Shown here: in pieces, positions 24,336-33,156 of the stretch | Layout: the number at the start of each line of letters is the position of its first letter | How positions within the stretch are numbered: the first letter of the stretch is position 1 | NCBI GenBank assembly: GCA_035627835.1 | Contig: DASPKX010000147.1 | Coordinates: forward strand, 17,298 to 81,297 | Reading direction: 5' to 3' | DNA from: DASPKX01 sp035627835 | GTDB taxonomy: Bacteria; Verrucomicrobiota; Verrucomicrobiia; Limisphaerales; SXQI01 | DNA length: 64,000 bases | Notes under the pieces: model-generated | What the model was told of the DNA's origin: nothing | What the model saw: the letters and a program-made list of their open reading frames with translations, nothing else | Databases searched by the model: none | Program-made: the position numbers and the translations under genes

Positions 24336-26417
24336 TCATGCGGTCGCGGCGCTTTCCCCGGAGCTTCGCTTCAGCGTTTTCCACCCGGCGATCGCGCTCT
24401 CCAATAATAACCCAGCCACAGCCGCCACAAGGAACCATCTCCACATTTTTTGGCGGTTCTCCAACTCGACGGCCATGAGGTTCTTCTCGGACTTCACAGT
24501 TGCCGGGGAGATGGCTGGAGGTTGCTCCTTTATCGGGACTCCCATCCTCTCGAGTTCTTCGAGGGTGCGCGGCTTCGTGCGACCCTCGCTTGGATCCATG
24601 TTCACCGCGAACTCCAGCGGCGGAGTTCCCTCCATCACATAGATCCCGGGCGTTGCCGTGTCGGTGAAAGCAGCGTCTGCGGGCACAATCTTCACTTCGC
24701 CGGACGGCACACGGACGCGCGCCTCGCCACGCCCTTTGGGCAGAGGCAGAGCCTCGCCCACTCGCACTTCCGTCGTGCCGCTTCGGACCGCGCCGGAATG
24801 GTCGAGCATGCCGTAGAGCAGCGGCACGAACTTCGAGGAGAGAGCGAGTTGGGAATCGGCTGGTTGCCAGCCGCTCGCAAGGATGAAGATGGAGCCTTGG
24901 CCCACAGGCGCGTGCAGGATGGCCGGACTGTTGTCATCAAATCGGGCAATCACTCTTGCATTGGAGCCAGAGTCGAGGCTCACAGCACGGCGTTTCCAAA
25001 AACGTATCTTCGTAAAATCACTAAAGCGCGGGTCTGCGAATGGGGCGAACAAGGGATGGTCAAAGGAGATTTGGCCGAACAGCGCGTCCTTCGTTGGGCC
25101 ATTCTGGACAGTCAACTTTGCGTCTGGAGCCAACCTTGCCAGCAGTGGCCCCATCTCTGGAGAACGCAGCATCAGCAACACCGTTTTGCCGGTTGTAATT
25201 GCGGCGGCCAAAGGCGCCACCGCGTCATCCGGCATCTGCCCAGCCACGACCACCAAGCCGGCGTTCTGCAACTGCTCGGGCGCGGGCGGACGGATGAGGT
25301 TCGTCACCACGATCTTTTGGCGGGGGTCTTGCTCAAGAGCGCGTTGCAGATAGTAAAGCGGTTGGGCCGTGTCCTTGGGATCATCCCCGCCGAAGTAGAG
25401 GACCGAGACGTTTTGCTGGGCGGCTGCGGCCACAAACAACTGATTGTCGAACAGATGATCATCGCCTGTCAGGAGCAAGGAAACAGGGCCGTTGGAAGAG
25501 GGACGCTCGGGCACGGTGACGGTCTGACTTTTTCCTGGAGCCACGTACACGTCGAGGGGCTTGCCCAGATGCGTCAGGGCTCCAGGGACTGCCCAACCCA
25601 GCTTGAATTGTTCCTTGCGGGAATCACCGGAATTGTGAACTCGCACCCGCCCACCTTTCGCTCCGCTCGGAGCGCCAGCTTCTGCCAGCACGGTCAAGCT
25701 GGCGTTCGATGCGGAGGTTTCCAGGTTAACGAGCGACACCCTGGTGTTCTTCGGCCATTCAAGTCCTTGCAATCCGTCCAGACGCCCGCCCTCCTGAAAA
25801 TCAGTGATCAGGTAAATTAACTGCTCGGCGTCGGCATCGTTCATGGCAGCTTCGTGAAGCAACTCCACTGCGGCGGCGACGGCGTTGCCGTAGTGGCCGG
25901 TGTTCCATGATGGTTTGATGTTCGCGAGCTGCTGCTGCAAACGCGCTTTGCGCTCGCCCACTGGGAGCGCGCGCGATTCCTCAAGCCTCAGGAGCGCCGT
26001 GCTCGTGCGGTCAAACGTCAGGACGGCGAGTTCATCTTCCGGCCGGGTTGAGCTGACTACTTTGTCGAGTTCGCTGCGGGCTTTAGTCCAGAGATCTGCG
26101 CGGCGCATGCTCGCGCTCGTGTCCACTAGCGCCACAATGCGTTTGTGGGTTCCTTTGGTGGTGGGCAGCGCGAGGGACTTTTGCACGTAAGGCCGCGCGA
26201 AAGCTAAAGCGAGGGCTGCAATAACGAGGCATCTCAGGATGAGCAGAAAGATGTCCTGCAGCCGACTTTTGCGCGTGATCTGGGGCGGTGATTGCTCCAG
26301 GAACAATAGCGAGCTGAACTGCACCCGCTGGCGGGTGATATGCCGGATCAGGTGGTAAATGATTGGTCCCGCTATCGCGAGCCCGCCGAGAAGAAATAAT
26401 GGAGTAAGGAAGCTCAT
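24336..26417 (-). CDS. BatA-domain/VWA membrane protein
   Basis: The 693-residue protein starts with an aerotolerance-regulator (BatA) N-terminal module: MSFLTPLFLLGGLAIAGPII, the basic loop, and a second helix (about residues 58-76). A von Willebrand A domain follows with MIDAS residues in VALVDTSASM. The central part resembles a class I glutamine-amidotransferase-like/periplasmic region, and a single helix (WRWFLVAAVAGLLLESAIAGW) lies near the end. Proteins of this layout accompany MoxR and DUF58 genes in many phyla, but neither is present here. It overlaps the upstream caspase-fold gene in an ATGA junction. Confidence 0.87.
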   Translation of the reverse strand: MSFLTPLFLLGGLAIAGPIIYHLIRHITRQRVQFSSLLFLEQSPPQITRKSRLQDIFLLILRCLVIAALALAFARPYVQKSLALPTTKGTHKRIVALVDTSASMRRADLWTKARSELDKVVSSTRPEDELAVLTFDRTSTALLRLEESRALPVGERKARLQQQLANIKPSWNTGHYGNAVAAAVELLHEAAMNDADAEQLIYLITDFQEGGRLDGLQGLEWPKNTRVSLVNLETSASNASLTVLAEAGAPSGAKGGRVRVHNSGDSRKEQFKLGWAVPGALTHLGKPLDVYVAPGKSQTVTVPERPSSNGPVSLLLTGDDHLFDNQLFVAAAAQQNVSVLYFGGDDPKDTAQPLYYLQRALEQDPRQKIVVTNLIRPPAPEQLQNAGLVVVAGQMPDDAVAPLAAAITTGKTVLLMLRSPEMGPLLARLAPDAKLTVQNGPTKDALFGQISFDHPLFAPFADPRFSDFTKIRFWKRRAVSLDSGSNARVIARFDDNSPAILHAPVGQGSIFILASGWQPADSQLALSSKFVPLLYGMLDHSGAVRSGTTEVRVGEALPLPKGRGEARVRVPSGEVKIVPADAAFTDTATPGIYVMEGTPPLEFAVNMDPSEGRTKPRTLEELERMGVPIKEQPPAISPATVKSEKNLMAVELENRQKMWRWFLVAAVAGLLLESAIAGWKTLKRSSGESAATA

Positions 26418-27445
26418 TCAGCTCGCGCCTCCCTGGGGCTCGGTTCCGGCAGCTCGGCGTAAAGGTGGGAAAGTTGAACCAGTACCTGCTCCAGCTCTTT
26501 GTAGTAAAGAGCGCGCTCCATGGTTTCCTTGCGACCGCGAAGTTGCTCCACCTGCATCTCCAAAGCGTCGCGCTTCTGGCGCCATGCTAAAGGCGCGCCG
26601 CGCTCGCTCTCCACAGGCAGAAGCGCGATTTGCAAAGCTCTGCTGCCATCGACCGCTTTAGAACCGGCGGCTTTCTTGGCAGCGCGCACTCCTTTGAAGA
26701 AGTCTGGCGGGGTGCCGACGCCATCGCCGTTGTCATCGACAAGCGCGTGCTCGGTCATCAAACGGCCATTGTTGGAGTAGAACTCTGCGGTTCGCCGAGC
26801 GGCCATCAGGAAAGCTTCAAGGGCGGAGGTTTGCCCGTCCTTATCCAGATCACCTTCAGGGCGGCAGGCAACATCAGCAAAGTGCTCGCCAAAGCGGGTG
26901 TAGTTCACTTCCGCCCCGCTCCGTGTCGCGCTCAACACCACACGATCTTTGCCTGCAACCTTGCCCATGAAGGCAGCGCTGCTTGAAAATCCCAGCACGA
27001 CCACCAAGGGGCGCTGGAAAGGCTGAAGGAGGGCGCCCAACTCGGTCGCGGAGAGATCGGGTCCCCGCAGGTTGAACTTGCCTTCCCGGTTATCGAATGT
27101 GCCGTGGCCATGAAACACAAGCCAAAGCTCAGCGCCGGTGGTGGGTTGATCCTTTAACCAGCCACGGAGTTGCTCCAAATCGTTCGTTGCTGCTGGGTCG
27201 GCGCCGAAAACCTGCAAAGGCACGCCCGCCATCTTGCAGTTTTCTGCCCATGCTTGAGCGACACGGTTGAAGGCATTCGTGTATGCGTCTTCACCCGGCG
27301 CGCTAAAGACAAGCAGCACAGCGGGCTTGTCGGAAAGGGGAGCTGCGGGAGCGGAGGCAGCAGCGCGAGGCGCGCAGAAGAACAGCATCAGGGGGAGCGC
27401 GAACCCGGCCAAAAAGGCGCGAGGGTTCAAAAGCGGCCGGGGCAT
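26414..27445 (-). CDS. exported caspase-fold protein lacking the catalytic cysteine
   Basis: The ATG at 27445 has a good upstream GGAG and gives 343 residues with a signal peptide (hydrophobic core FLAGFALPLMLFFCA). The body looks like a C14/C13-type (CD clan) fold: LWLVFHGHGTF carries the expected histidine, and about 50 residues later VVVLGFSSSAAF occupies the strand end where the catalytic cysteine should lie. None of the protein's cysteines is at that spot. A DLDKDGQTSALEAF segment resembles a calcium-binding EF-hand or dockerin loop. The C-terminus is a helical coiled coil. It is the first gene of the BatA/DUF4175 run and overlaps the next gene by four bases. Confidence 0.75.
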   Translation of the reverse strand: MPRPLLNPRAFLAGFALPLMLFFCAPRAAASAPAAPLSDKPAVLLVFSAPGEDAYTNAFNRVAQAWAENCKMAGVPLQVFGADPAATNDLEQLRGWLKDQPTTGAELWLVFHGHGTFDNREGKFNLRGPDLSATELGALLQPFQRPLVVVLGFSSSAAFMGKVAGKDRVVLSATRSGAEVNYTRFGEHFADVACRPEGDLDKDGQTSALEAFLMAARRTAEFYSNNGRLMTEHALVDDNGDGVGTPPDFFKGVRAAKKAAGSKAVDGSRALQIALLPVESERGAPLAWRQKRDALEMQVEQLRGRKETMERALYYKELEQVLVQLSHLYAELPEPSPREARAE

Positions 27446-27647
27446 AAGTTCTCCAACGCGATATAGTGCCTCACCGCTTCTCAGGCCCCAAGTAGTAATT
27501 TTCACCTGCGCACTCCTCAGGGCTGCGCTGATCGCTTTGCTGTGAGGACAGTATAAAGACGCGCGCGAGGGGCGGCAGGTTGCAGGAAACTTCGTTGCGC
27601 TTTGCCCCGCCTGCTACTTCCATTGCGCGGTGCAGGAGTTGTTTGGG

Positions 27648-28391
27648 ATGCCCGGGAGCGCGCTATTGGCTGGAGCCATCGGCGTGCTTTTTATCGGGCT
27701 CGCCAAGGCGGGGTTCGGCGGCGGGCTTGGAATGCTCAGCACGCCCTTGTGCGTCGTCGCTTTCGGCCCGGAGCACGCCATTGGCATTCTCCTGCCCCTG
27801 CTCTGCGCCGGGGACTCATTCTCACTGTGGCACTACTGGGGCAAGTGGAGGATCGAGAACCTGAAGTTCCTGCTGCCGGGCGTTTTCATCGGCGTGCTGA
27901 TTGGGGTTCAGCTGTTCAACCGGTTTTCGGCGCGGGAACTCAATTTGATCATTGGCCTGTTGGCTATCGTCTTTGTGCTGTTCCAACTAACGAAGCAGTG
28001 GCTCTTTCGGTCCGACAGCGCGTTCAAACCCAACCACCTTGTTGGCTTCCCGTGCGGGGTTGGCGCCGGGGTAACCTCCACGTTTGCGCATGGGGCCGGG
28101 CCGGTGGTGGCTGTGTTCCTCATCCCGCAGAAGCTGCCGAAGGAGGTCTTCGTTGGAACGACAGTCCTGGTCTTTACCTGGATAAACTGGGTAAAGCTCC
28201 CGTTCTTTGTGGCGAATGATATCATCAATGGCCACACCTTGAAGGTCGCTGCCTTGTTCTTCCCGCTCGTGCCGCTGGGGGTCTGGGTCGGCGTCTGGAT
28301 GAATCGCAAGATCTCGGACCAGCACTTCCCCAAAGTGATCTACGCGCTCACGTTTCTCACGGGTCTGCACCTCGTCATCAAGAACCTGTGA
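27648..28391 (+). CDS. TauE/SafE-family permease (sulfite/sulfonate exporter-like)
   Basis: The protein of about 247 residues has around eight hydrophobic segments and the typical TauE/SafE half-repeats (GLAKAGFGGGLGMLSTPLC near the start and GFPCGVGAGVTSTFAHGAGP in the middle). Family members move sulfite, sulfoacetate, thiosulfate or other small organic anions; substrate here is unknown. ATG at 27648 has GGAG about ten bases upstream. A GTG at 27630 in the same frame is possible. It is divergent from the caspase-fold gene and convergent with aspS, with only 15 bases between stops. Confidence 0.88.
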   Translation: MPGSALLAGAIGVLFIGLAKAGFGGGLGMLSTPLCVVAFGPEHAIGILLPLLCAGDSFSLWHYWGKWRIENLKFLLPGVFIGVLIGVQLFNRFSARELNLIIGLLAIVFVLFQLTKQWLFRSDSAFKPNHLVGFPCGVGAGVTSTFAHGAGPVVAVFLIPQKLPKEVFVGTTVLVFTWINWVKLPFFVANDIINGHTLKVAALFFPLVPLGVWVGVWMNRKISDQHFPKVIYALTFLTGLHLVIKNL

Positions 28392-28406
28392 CGCCGACCG
28401 GCGGCC

Positions 28407-30206
28407 TTACTCTTTTCGTTGGGCGCGGAGGTCGATGTGCAGATCGCGGAGTTGCTTCGGCTCCACGGGCGCTGGGGACTCCGTCATCAGATCGGTGCCC
28501 TTCGCGGTTTTCGGGAAGGCGATCACGTCACGAATGCTTGGGGTGCCGCACAGAATTGCGATCAGACGGTCAAAACCGAGGGCGATGCCGCCATGCGGAG
28601 GCGCGCCGTACTTGAACGCTTCCAACATGTAGCCGAAACGGGCTTTCACCATGTCCGGTGGAATCTGGAGCAGTTCCTGGAAGATGGTGTTTTGAACCTC
28701 GGGCTGATGAATGCGGATGGAGCCGCCGCCCAACTCGACGCCGTTCACGACGATATCGTAATGCTGGCCACGAACCTTCTTCGGATCGGTCTTGAGCAGC
28801 GGGATATCCTCAGCAACCGGAGCGGTGAATGGATGGTGACTGGAGTACCAGCGGTTGAATTCTTTATCGTAGGCCAGGAGCGGAAACTCCACCACCCAAA
28901 GGAAGTTGAACTGATCGGCTGGAATGTTCAGCTTCCCGCGGCTCTTTAAGAGGTCGGCGCAATAAAGGCGAATGCGGCCGAGAATCTCGCAGGCGTTTAA
29001 CCATTGGTCCGCAGCGAAGAGGATCAAGTCGCCTTCCTCGATTTGCAGCTTCTCGGTGAGCGCCTGCTTCTCAGCTTCGCTGAAGAAGCGGACGATCGGA
29101 GACTTCCATTGGCCAGCTTCGACCTTGATGTAAGCGAGACCTTTGGCGCCAAAGCTCTTGGCGAACTCGGTCATCGTTTCGACCTGCCCCTGCGTGACGT
29201 CGGCGAAGCCTTTGGCGTTCATTGCTTTGATGACGCCGCCTGCGGCGACGGCGCTGGCGAAGACTTTGAATTCGCTCTTGGCGAACGTCTCCGTGAAATC
29301 GACCAGCTCCATTCCGAAACGGGTGTCCGGCTTGTCGATGCCGTAGCGGTTGAGCGCTTCCTCAAACGAGATGCGCTTGAACGGCGTCGGGATATCCATG
29401 TTGAGCGCGGTTTTCCAAACGCGCTTCAGCAAGCCCTCAATCAGGTTGTAAATGTCTTCACGCTCGATGAAGGACATTTCCAAATCGACCTGGGTAAACT
29501 CGGGCTGGCGGTCGGCGCGAAGGTCCTCGTCGCGGTAGCACTTAGCGAGTTGGAAGTAACGCTCGACGCCAGCAACCATCAGGATTTGCTTAAACTGCTG
29601 AGGCGATTGCGGGAGAGCGTAGAAGTGGCCGGGGTGCAAACGGCTCGGCACGAGAAACTCGCGCGCGCCTTCGGGTGTGGACTTGAAAAGGGTTGGCGTC
29701 TCGACTTCGAGAAAGCCTTGCTCATCGAGGAACACGCGCGTGGCGGTGGCCACTTTGCTGCGCAAACGGAGGTTGCGAGCCATCTCCGGGCGGCGGAGGT
29801 CCAGATAGCGGTATTGCAGCCGCAGCTCTTCATTCACCTTGCTGGCGACTTCAGGATCGTCCACTGGGAATGGCAGGACTTCCGCGTGGTTCAGGATCTC
29901 CAGCTCCTTGGCCACGATCTCCACTTCACCAGTGGGAATTTTGCTGTTGTTCGTCCCTTGAGGGCGGGTGCGCACGCGACCCGTCACGCTGATGACCGAC
30001 TCGCTCCGAAGGCTGGAGGCGCGGTCGAACAGTTCCTTCGACATGTCGGAGGGATCGAACACGGTTTGGGTGCGGCCCTCCCGGTCACGAATGTCGATAA
30101 AGATAAGGCCGCCGAGATCACGGCGGGAATGAACCCATCCCTGGAGCGTCACAGTCTGGCCAACATGGCCCTGGCGCAACTCGTTGCAATGGTGCGTGCG
30201 TTTCAT
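28407..30206 (-). CDS. aspS: aspartyl-tRNA synthetase
   Basis: The 599-residue class IIb synthetase has an N-terminal OB-fold anticodon-binding domain (VTLQGWVHSRRDLGGLIFIDIRDR), class II motif 2 in CYRDEDLRADRQPEFTQVDLEMSF, a GAD insertion domain (about 290-420), and motif 3 in GIALGFDRLIAIL. The bacterial-type length with GAD domain is complete. Whether it also charges tRNA-Asn depends on the presence of asnS and gatCAB, which are not in this window. Confidence 0.97.
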   Translation of the reverse strand: MKRTHHCNELRQGHVGQTVTLQGWVHSRRDLGGLIFIDIRDREGRTQTVFDPSDMSKELFDRASSLRSESVISVTGRVRTRPQGTNNSKIPTGEVEIVAKELEILNHAEVLPFPVDDPEVASKVNEELRLQYRYLDLRRPEMARNLRLRSKVATATRVFLDEQGFLEVETPTLFKSTPEGAREFLVPSRLHPGHFYALPQSPQQFKQILMVAGVERYFQLAKCYRDEDLRADRQPEFTQVDLEMSFIEREDIYNLIEGLLKRVWKTALNMDIPTPFKRISFEEALNRYGIDKPDTRFGMELVDFTETFAKSEFKVFASAVAAGGVIKAMNAKGFADVTQGQVETMTEFAKSFGAKGLAYIKVEAGQWKSPIVRFFSEAEKQALTEKLQIEEGDLILFAADQWLNACEILGRIRLYCADLLKSRGKLNIPADQFNFLWVVEFPLLAYDKEFNRWYSSHHPFTAPVAEDIPLLKTDPKKVRGQHYDIVVNGVELGGGSIRIHQPEVQNTIFQELLQIPPDMVKARFGYMLEAFKYGAPPHGGIALGFDRLIAILCGTPSIRDVIAFPKTAKGTDLMTESPAPVEPKQLRDLHIDLRAQRKE

Positions 30207-30304
30207 GAGCTAACATTCCATTTCCCGGGAAAGTCCCGGTAAATGGGAGGCGGATGTTCGCCGACGATTATCCCCATTTCAAATTGAAAATGGGGGTAGT
30301 GCGC

Positions 30305-31441
30305 TCAGCTTGGGAACCCAAGAAAGCGAATGCAGACTGGCTTGGCGACTTTGACGGAATGGCCCGTGGGGGTGAGGCGGCCTGTGGCCGGATCAATCTT
30401 GAACACGACGATGTTCCCGGAGTCCTGGTTTGCTGCGAGCAGGTATTTGCCGGTTGGCTCCATGCCGAAGTTGCGCGGGGTCTTCCCCTGGGTGGACACG
30501 TTTTCGATGTGGGTGAGCTTGCCGCTGGCTGGATCAAAGCCAAACACCGCGATGCTGTCATGGCCACGATTCGAGGCGTAGATCCATTTTGAAGACAGGT
30601 GCGCGCGAATCTCGGCGGTGCTGTTGTTCCCCTTAAAATCAGAAGGAAGTGTCGAAAGCGATTCAATCGGGGTCAGGGCTCCTCGGGTGAAGTCGTAGCG
30701 GAATGAGTTGATGGTGGAATCCAGCTCACCGAGGGCAAAGAGGTATGGCCCGCCCGCAAAGGTGAAATGCCGCGGCCCAGCGCCCGGCTTCAGACTGGCG
30801 GAGGGAGGATCGTTCGGGCTGAGAGCGCCAGTGCGTTTATCGAAGCGATAGACAAGCAGCTTATCGAGGCCGAGGTCCGCAGCGATGGCGAAGTTGTTTT
30901 GGAAATCGAGGTTGATGGCGTGCGCGTGCGGCTCCTTCTGGCGGTTCTGATTCACGCTCGATCCCGTGTGCTGAACGAACGCGCTCCGTTCCGCGAGGGA
31001 GCCATCCGGCTTCACCGGGAAAGCGGCGACGCTGCCGCCTCCGTAGTTTGCAATCAGCACATGCTTCCCCTGCCGATCCATGCTGATGTGGCAGGGGCCG
31101 TCTCCGCCGGAAGGTTGCTGGTTGAGGAGGCGCAGCTTGCCCGTCGTGGCATCGACCGCGAAGGCGCTGACGGCGCCGGTTTTGCCACCTTGAAAGTTGC
31201 CGACTTCATTGACCGCGTAAACAAACTGCTTGCTCGGGTGGATCGCGAGAAACGAGGGGCTTTCCACTTCGGCGGCAAGCTCCGGCTCTGTGAGAGCCCC
31301 GGTGGCAAGGTCCAGTTTGCTAACGTAAATCCCTTTGCTGCCGCTGCCGGTGTATGTCCCAATGTAAAAAGAAACCGTCTCGGCCAAGGCCGAAGATGCG
31401 ATGCTCATAATTGCTGCCAAAAGAAGCGCTACCCGTTTCAT
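30305..31441 (-). CDS. exported lactonase family (YbhE-type beta-propeller) protein
   Basis: From the ATG at 31441 the protein is 378 residues, beginning with a signal peptide (MKRVALLLAAIMSIASSALA). The repeats (SFYIGTYTGSGSKGIYV, FAVNEVG-like and HGHAINLDF-like strands) follow the seven-bladed propeller of 6-phosphogluconolactonase and carboxy-muconate lactonizing enzymes. The exported form suggests a role on extracellular sugar lactones or another ligand rather than the pentose phosphate pathway; that is inference. A longer in-frame start at 31489 would overlap the upstream aminotransferase gene and destroy the signal peptide, so it was rejected. Confidence 0.86.
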   Translation of the reverse strand: MKRVALLLAAIMSIASSALAETVSFYIGTYTGSGSKGIYVSKLDLATGALTEPELAAEVESPSFLAIHPSKQFVYAVNEVGNFQGGKTGAVSAFAVDATTGKLRLLNQQPSGGDGPCHISMDRQGKHVLIANYGGGSVAAFPVKPDGSLAERSAFVQHTGSSVNQNRQKEPHAHAINLDFQNNFAIAADLGLDKLLVYRFDKRTGALSPNDPPSASLKPGAGPRHFTFAGGPYLFALGELDSTINSFRYDFTRGALTPIESLSTLPSDFKGNNSTAEIRAHLSSKWIYASNRGHDSIAVFGFDPASGKLTHIENVSTQGKTPRNFGMEPTGKYLLAANQDSGNIVVFKIDPATGRLTPTGHSVKVAKPVCIRFLGFPS

Positions 31442-31463
31442 AAATTGAATGGAATGCCCGTGT

Positions 31464-32738
31464 TTAACGCCCGCGCAGAGCGCTGGCAATCACCTTTCCG
31501 AGACGCTTTGCGCCTTCCTCGAGATTCGCCTCGTTGGCGCTTCCAAAGCTTAAACGCATCTCGTTTCGTGGCGCGCGCCGGGTTTTATCCGCGCAATAGC
31601 AGAGTTCTCCCGGGACATAGAGCACATCATGCTCAAGGGCGCTCTGGAAGAGAGCGGATTTCGGCCCGACCGCGACGAGCTTCGGCAGCCCGGCCCAAAT
31701 GTAAAGGCCACCTTCCGGCTCCAACCAGCGCGCCTCCGCAGGGAAATGCTTCCTGACGGCTTCGGCAAAGATGGCGGCTTTGTCCGCGTAGCGTTTTTGC
31801 AGGCGCTCCACATGGGAGCTGTATTGCCCCGAGCTGAGCGCTTTCAGCAAAATCTGCTGCAGCAGGTGAGAGGTGCCGAAGTCATGGTTGCCTTTGATCC
31901 TGGTGACGATCTCGAAAACGTCGGGAGGCAGAATTCCAAAGCCAACGCGCACGCCGGTCGCGAACGGTTTGCTATACGTTCCGGCGTAAAGTGTGCGGTC
32001 AGGCCCGCCAGGCAGAGAGAGGGCTGACGGAACATCGCGCCCGGCAAAGCGCAGATCGCGATAGGCGGCATCTTCGAGCAGGTAAATCGGATGCCCTGCG
32101 GCTTTCTCGAAACGCTTCAGGAGCGCAAGCGCTCCACGTTTTTTCTCCAACGCCATCGTAATAGCGGAGGGGTTTTGGAAATAGGTCACGGCGTAGAGAG
32201 CCTTCAGACGCGGCAGTTCGCCGGACTTCTCCAAAGATTTGAGAACCGTTTCAAGGCTCTCCAGGTTTATCCCGTCGCGGTCCAGACGCACGCCGCGGCA
32301 GTCCACTCCCCTGCTCTCGGCAATTCCGAGGAAAACGAAGTAGGTCGGGTCTTCGACGAGGATAATGTCGCCAGGATCGCAAAGAGCCTCCGTGAGCAAG
32401 TAGAGCAGTTGCTGCGAGCCGTGGGTGATAACGGTTCGTTCAGCGAGGTAAGGCGTGCCTTTCGCAGCGCCATCCTCCCGGCGGATGCGGTCCGCCGTCA
32501 AATCGCGCAATTGCATGTCCCCTGCGGTGGAGCCGTACTGCAATGAACTCCGGGCGAGCTTCGGCTCCTTGAGGATGTCGTTCAGCAAGGCGGTCGTTTC
32601 TTTGACCGGCAAGGAGGGGTTGTCAGTGAATCCTGCGGCTAAAGAAATGAGGTTCGGCCGCTCGAGCGCGGTTTTCATCAACCAGGAAATGGGCGGCTCT
32701 TTCGTCCGTTGCGCCAGCGCTGAGAATGCCTTGTTCAT
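31464..32738 (-). CDS. PLP-dependent aminotransferase (MocR/2-aminoadipate type, no DNA-binding domain)
   Basis: The 424-residue fold type I aminotransferase has LISLAAGFTDNPSLPV at the start, YGSTAGDMQLRDLTADRI, HGSQQLLYLLTEAL, the Asn/Asp/Tyr PLP-contact segment PTYFVFL, the Schiff-base lysine in YAGTYSKPFATGVRVGF, and the C-terminal GGLYIWAGLP with its substrate arginine further on. The family includes LysN-type 2-aminoadipate and aromatic or branched-chain aminotransferases; the substrate is unknown. The ORF has no GntR domain, unlike MocR regulators. It ends 22 bases before the lactonase gene. Confidence 0.88.
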   Translation of the reverse strand: MNKAFSALAQRTKEPPISWLMKTALERPNLISLAAGFTDNPSLPVKETTALLNDILKEPKLARSSLQYGSTAGDMQLRDLTADRIRREDGAAKGTPYLAERTVITHGSQQLLYLLTEALCDPGDIILVEDPTYFVFLGIAESRGVDCRGVRLDRDGINLESLETVLKSLEKSGELPRLKALYAVTYFQNPSAITMALEKKRGALALLKRFEKAAGHPIYLLEDAAYRDLRFAGRDVPSALSLPGGPDRTLYAGTYSKPFATGVRVGFGILPPDVFEIVTRIKGNHDFGTSHLLQQILLKALSSGQYSSHVERLQKRYADKAAIFAEAVRKHFPAEARWLEPEGGLYIWAGLPKLVAVGPKSALFQSALEHDVLYVPGELCYCADKTRRAPRNEMRLSFGSANEANLEEGAKRLGKVIASALRGR

Positions 32739-33156
32739 GCGGAGATGTTAGATTGCAGATTCATGAATGAAAACGGAGTTCTGCGCTGCATAGCCGCTGG
32801 ATTCGAGGGGGGCTTGGAATGACCGTGAATCGCGCAAGACCGTGTATTATCGTGTAAAAGCGTGTAAAAACGTGTTTTTCCGAAACAGCGGCTCATTTGG
32901 CATTTTGGATGCTTGCCGCCGAATGGCGCATGACCGTGGATGATCGCGCTTTCGCATTACGGAGGTCAGATGGCGCGCCTTCGACTCGTGATGGCATCAT
33001 GGATTGCACACAACTGGTTACATGTAATCTGTTTGGACGGTCATTGTCAACCGGATTTCAAAGGGGGGACTGGCATATTGCGTGGCGCTGTTTGGGTTCT
33101 GAAACGCTTCATTTCACTCGCTGGTGTTTATCTGCTCGGCTAATCTGCGTCAGCGC
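32739..33156. other. 418-base intergenic region between the aminotransferase gene and dprA
   Basis: The region separates two divergent genes. It holds a short run of 10-bp repeats (32841-32880, listed separately) and a partial direct repeat of ATGACCGTGAATCGCGC (32819-32835 and again, with three extra bases, at 32930-32949). Two short overlapping open frames between 32897 and 33160 have no protein-like composition and no ribosome binding sites. I see no RNA gene. Promoters for both flanking genes presumably lie here. Confidence 0.6.
32841..32880 (+). repeat. four tandem 10-bp repeats CGTGTannnn
   Basis: Four successive decamers start with CGTGT: CGTGTATTAT, CGTGTAAAAG, CGTGTAAAAA, CGTGTTTTTC. 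The period is exactly ten bases, about one helical turn, so the CGTG faces lie on one side of the DNA. This suits either a cooperative protein-binding array or one of the dispersed CGTG-periodic repeats I recall from related genomes. Confidence 0.6.

Noticed and set aside
28389..28406. Bidirectional terminator between the TauE-type gene and aspS
   Set aside because: Only a four-base GGCG/CGCC stem with no adequate T-run; too weak to call.
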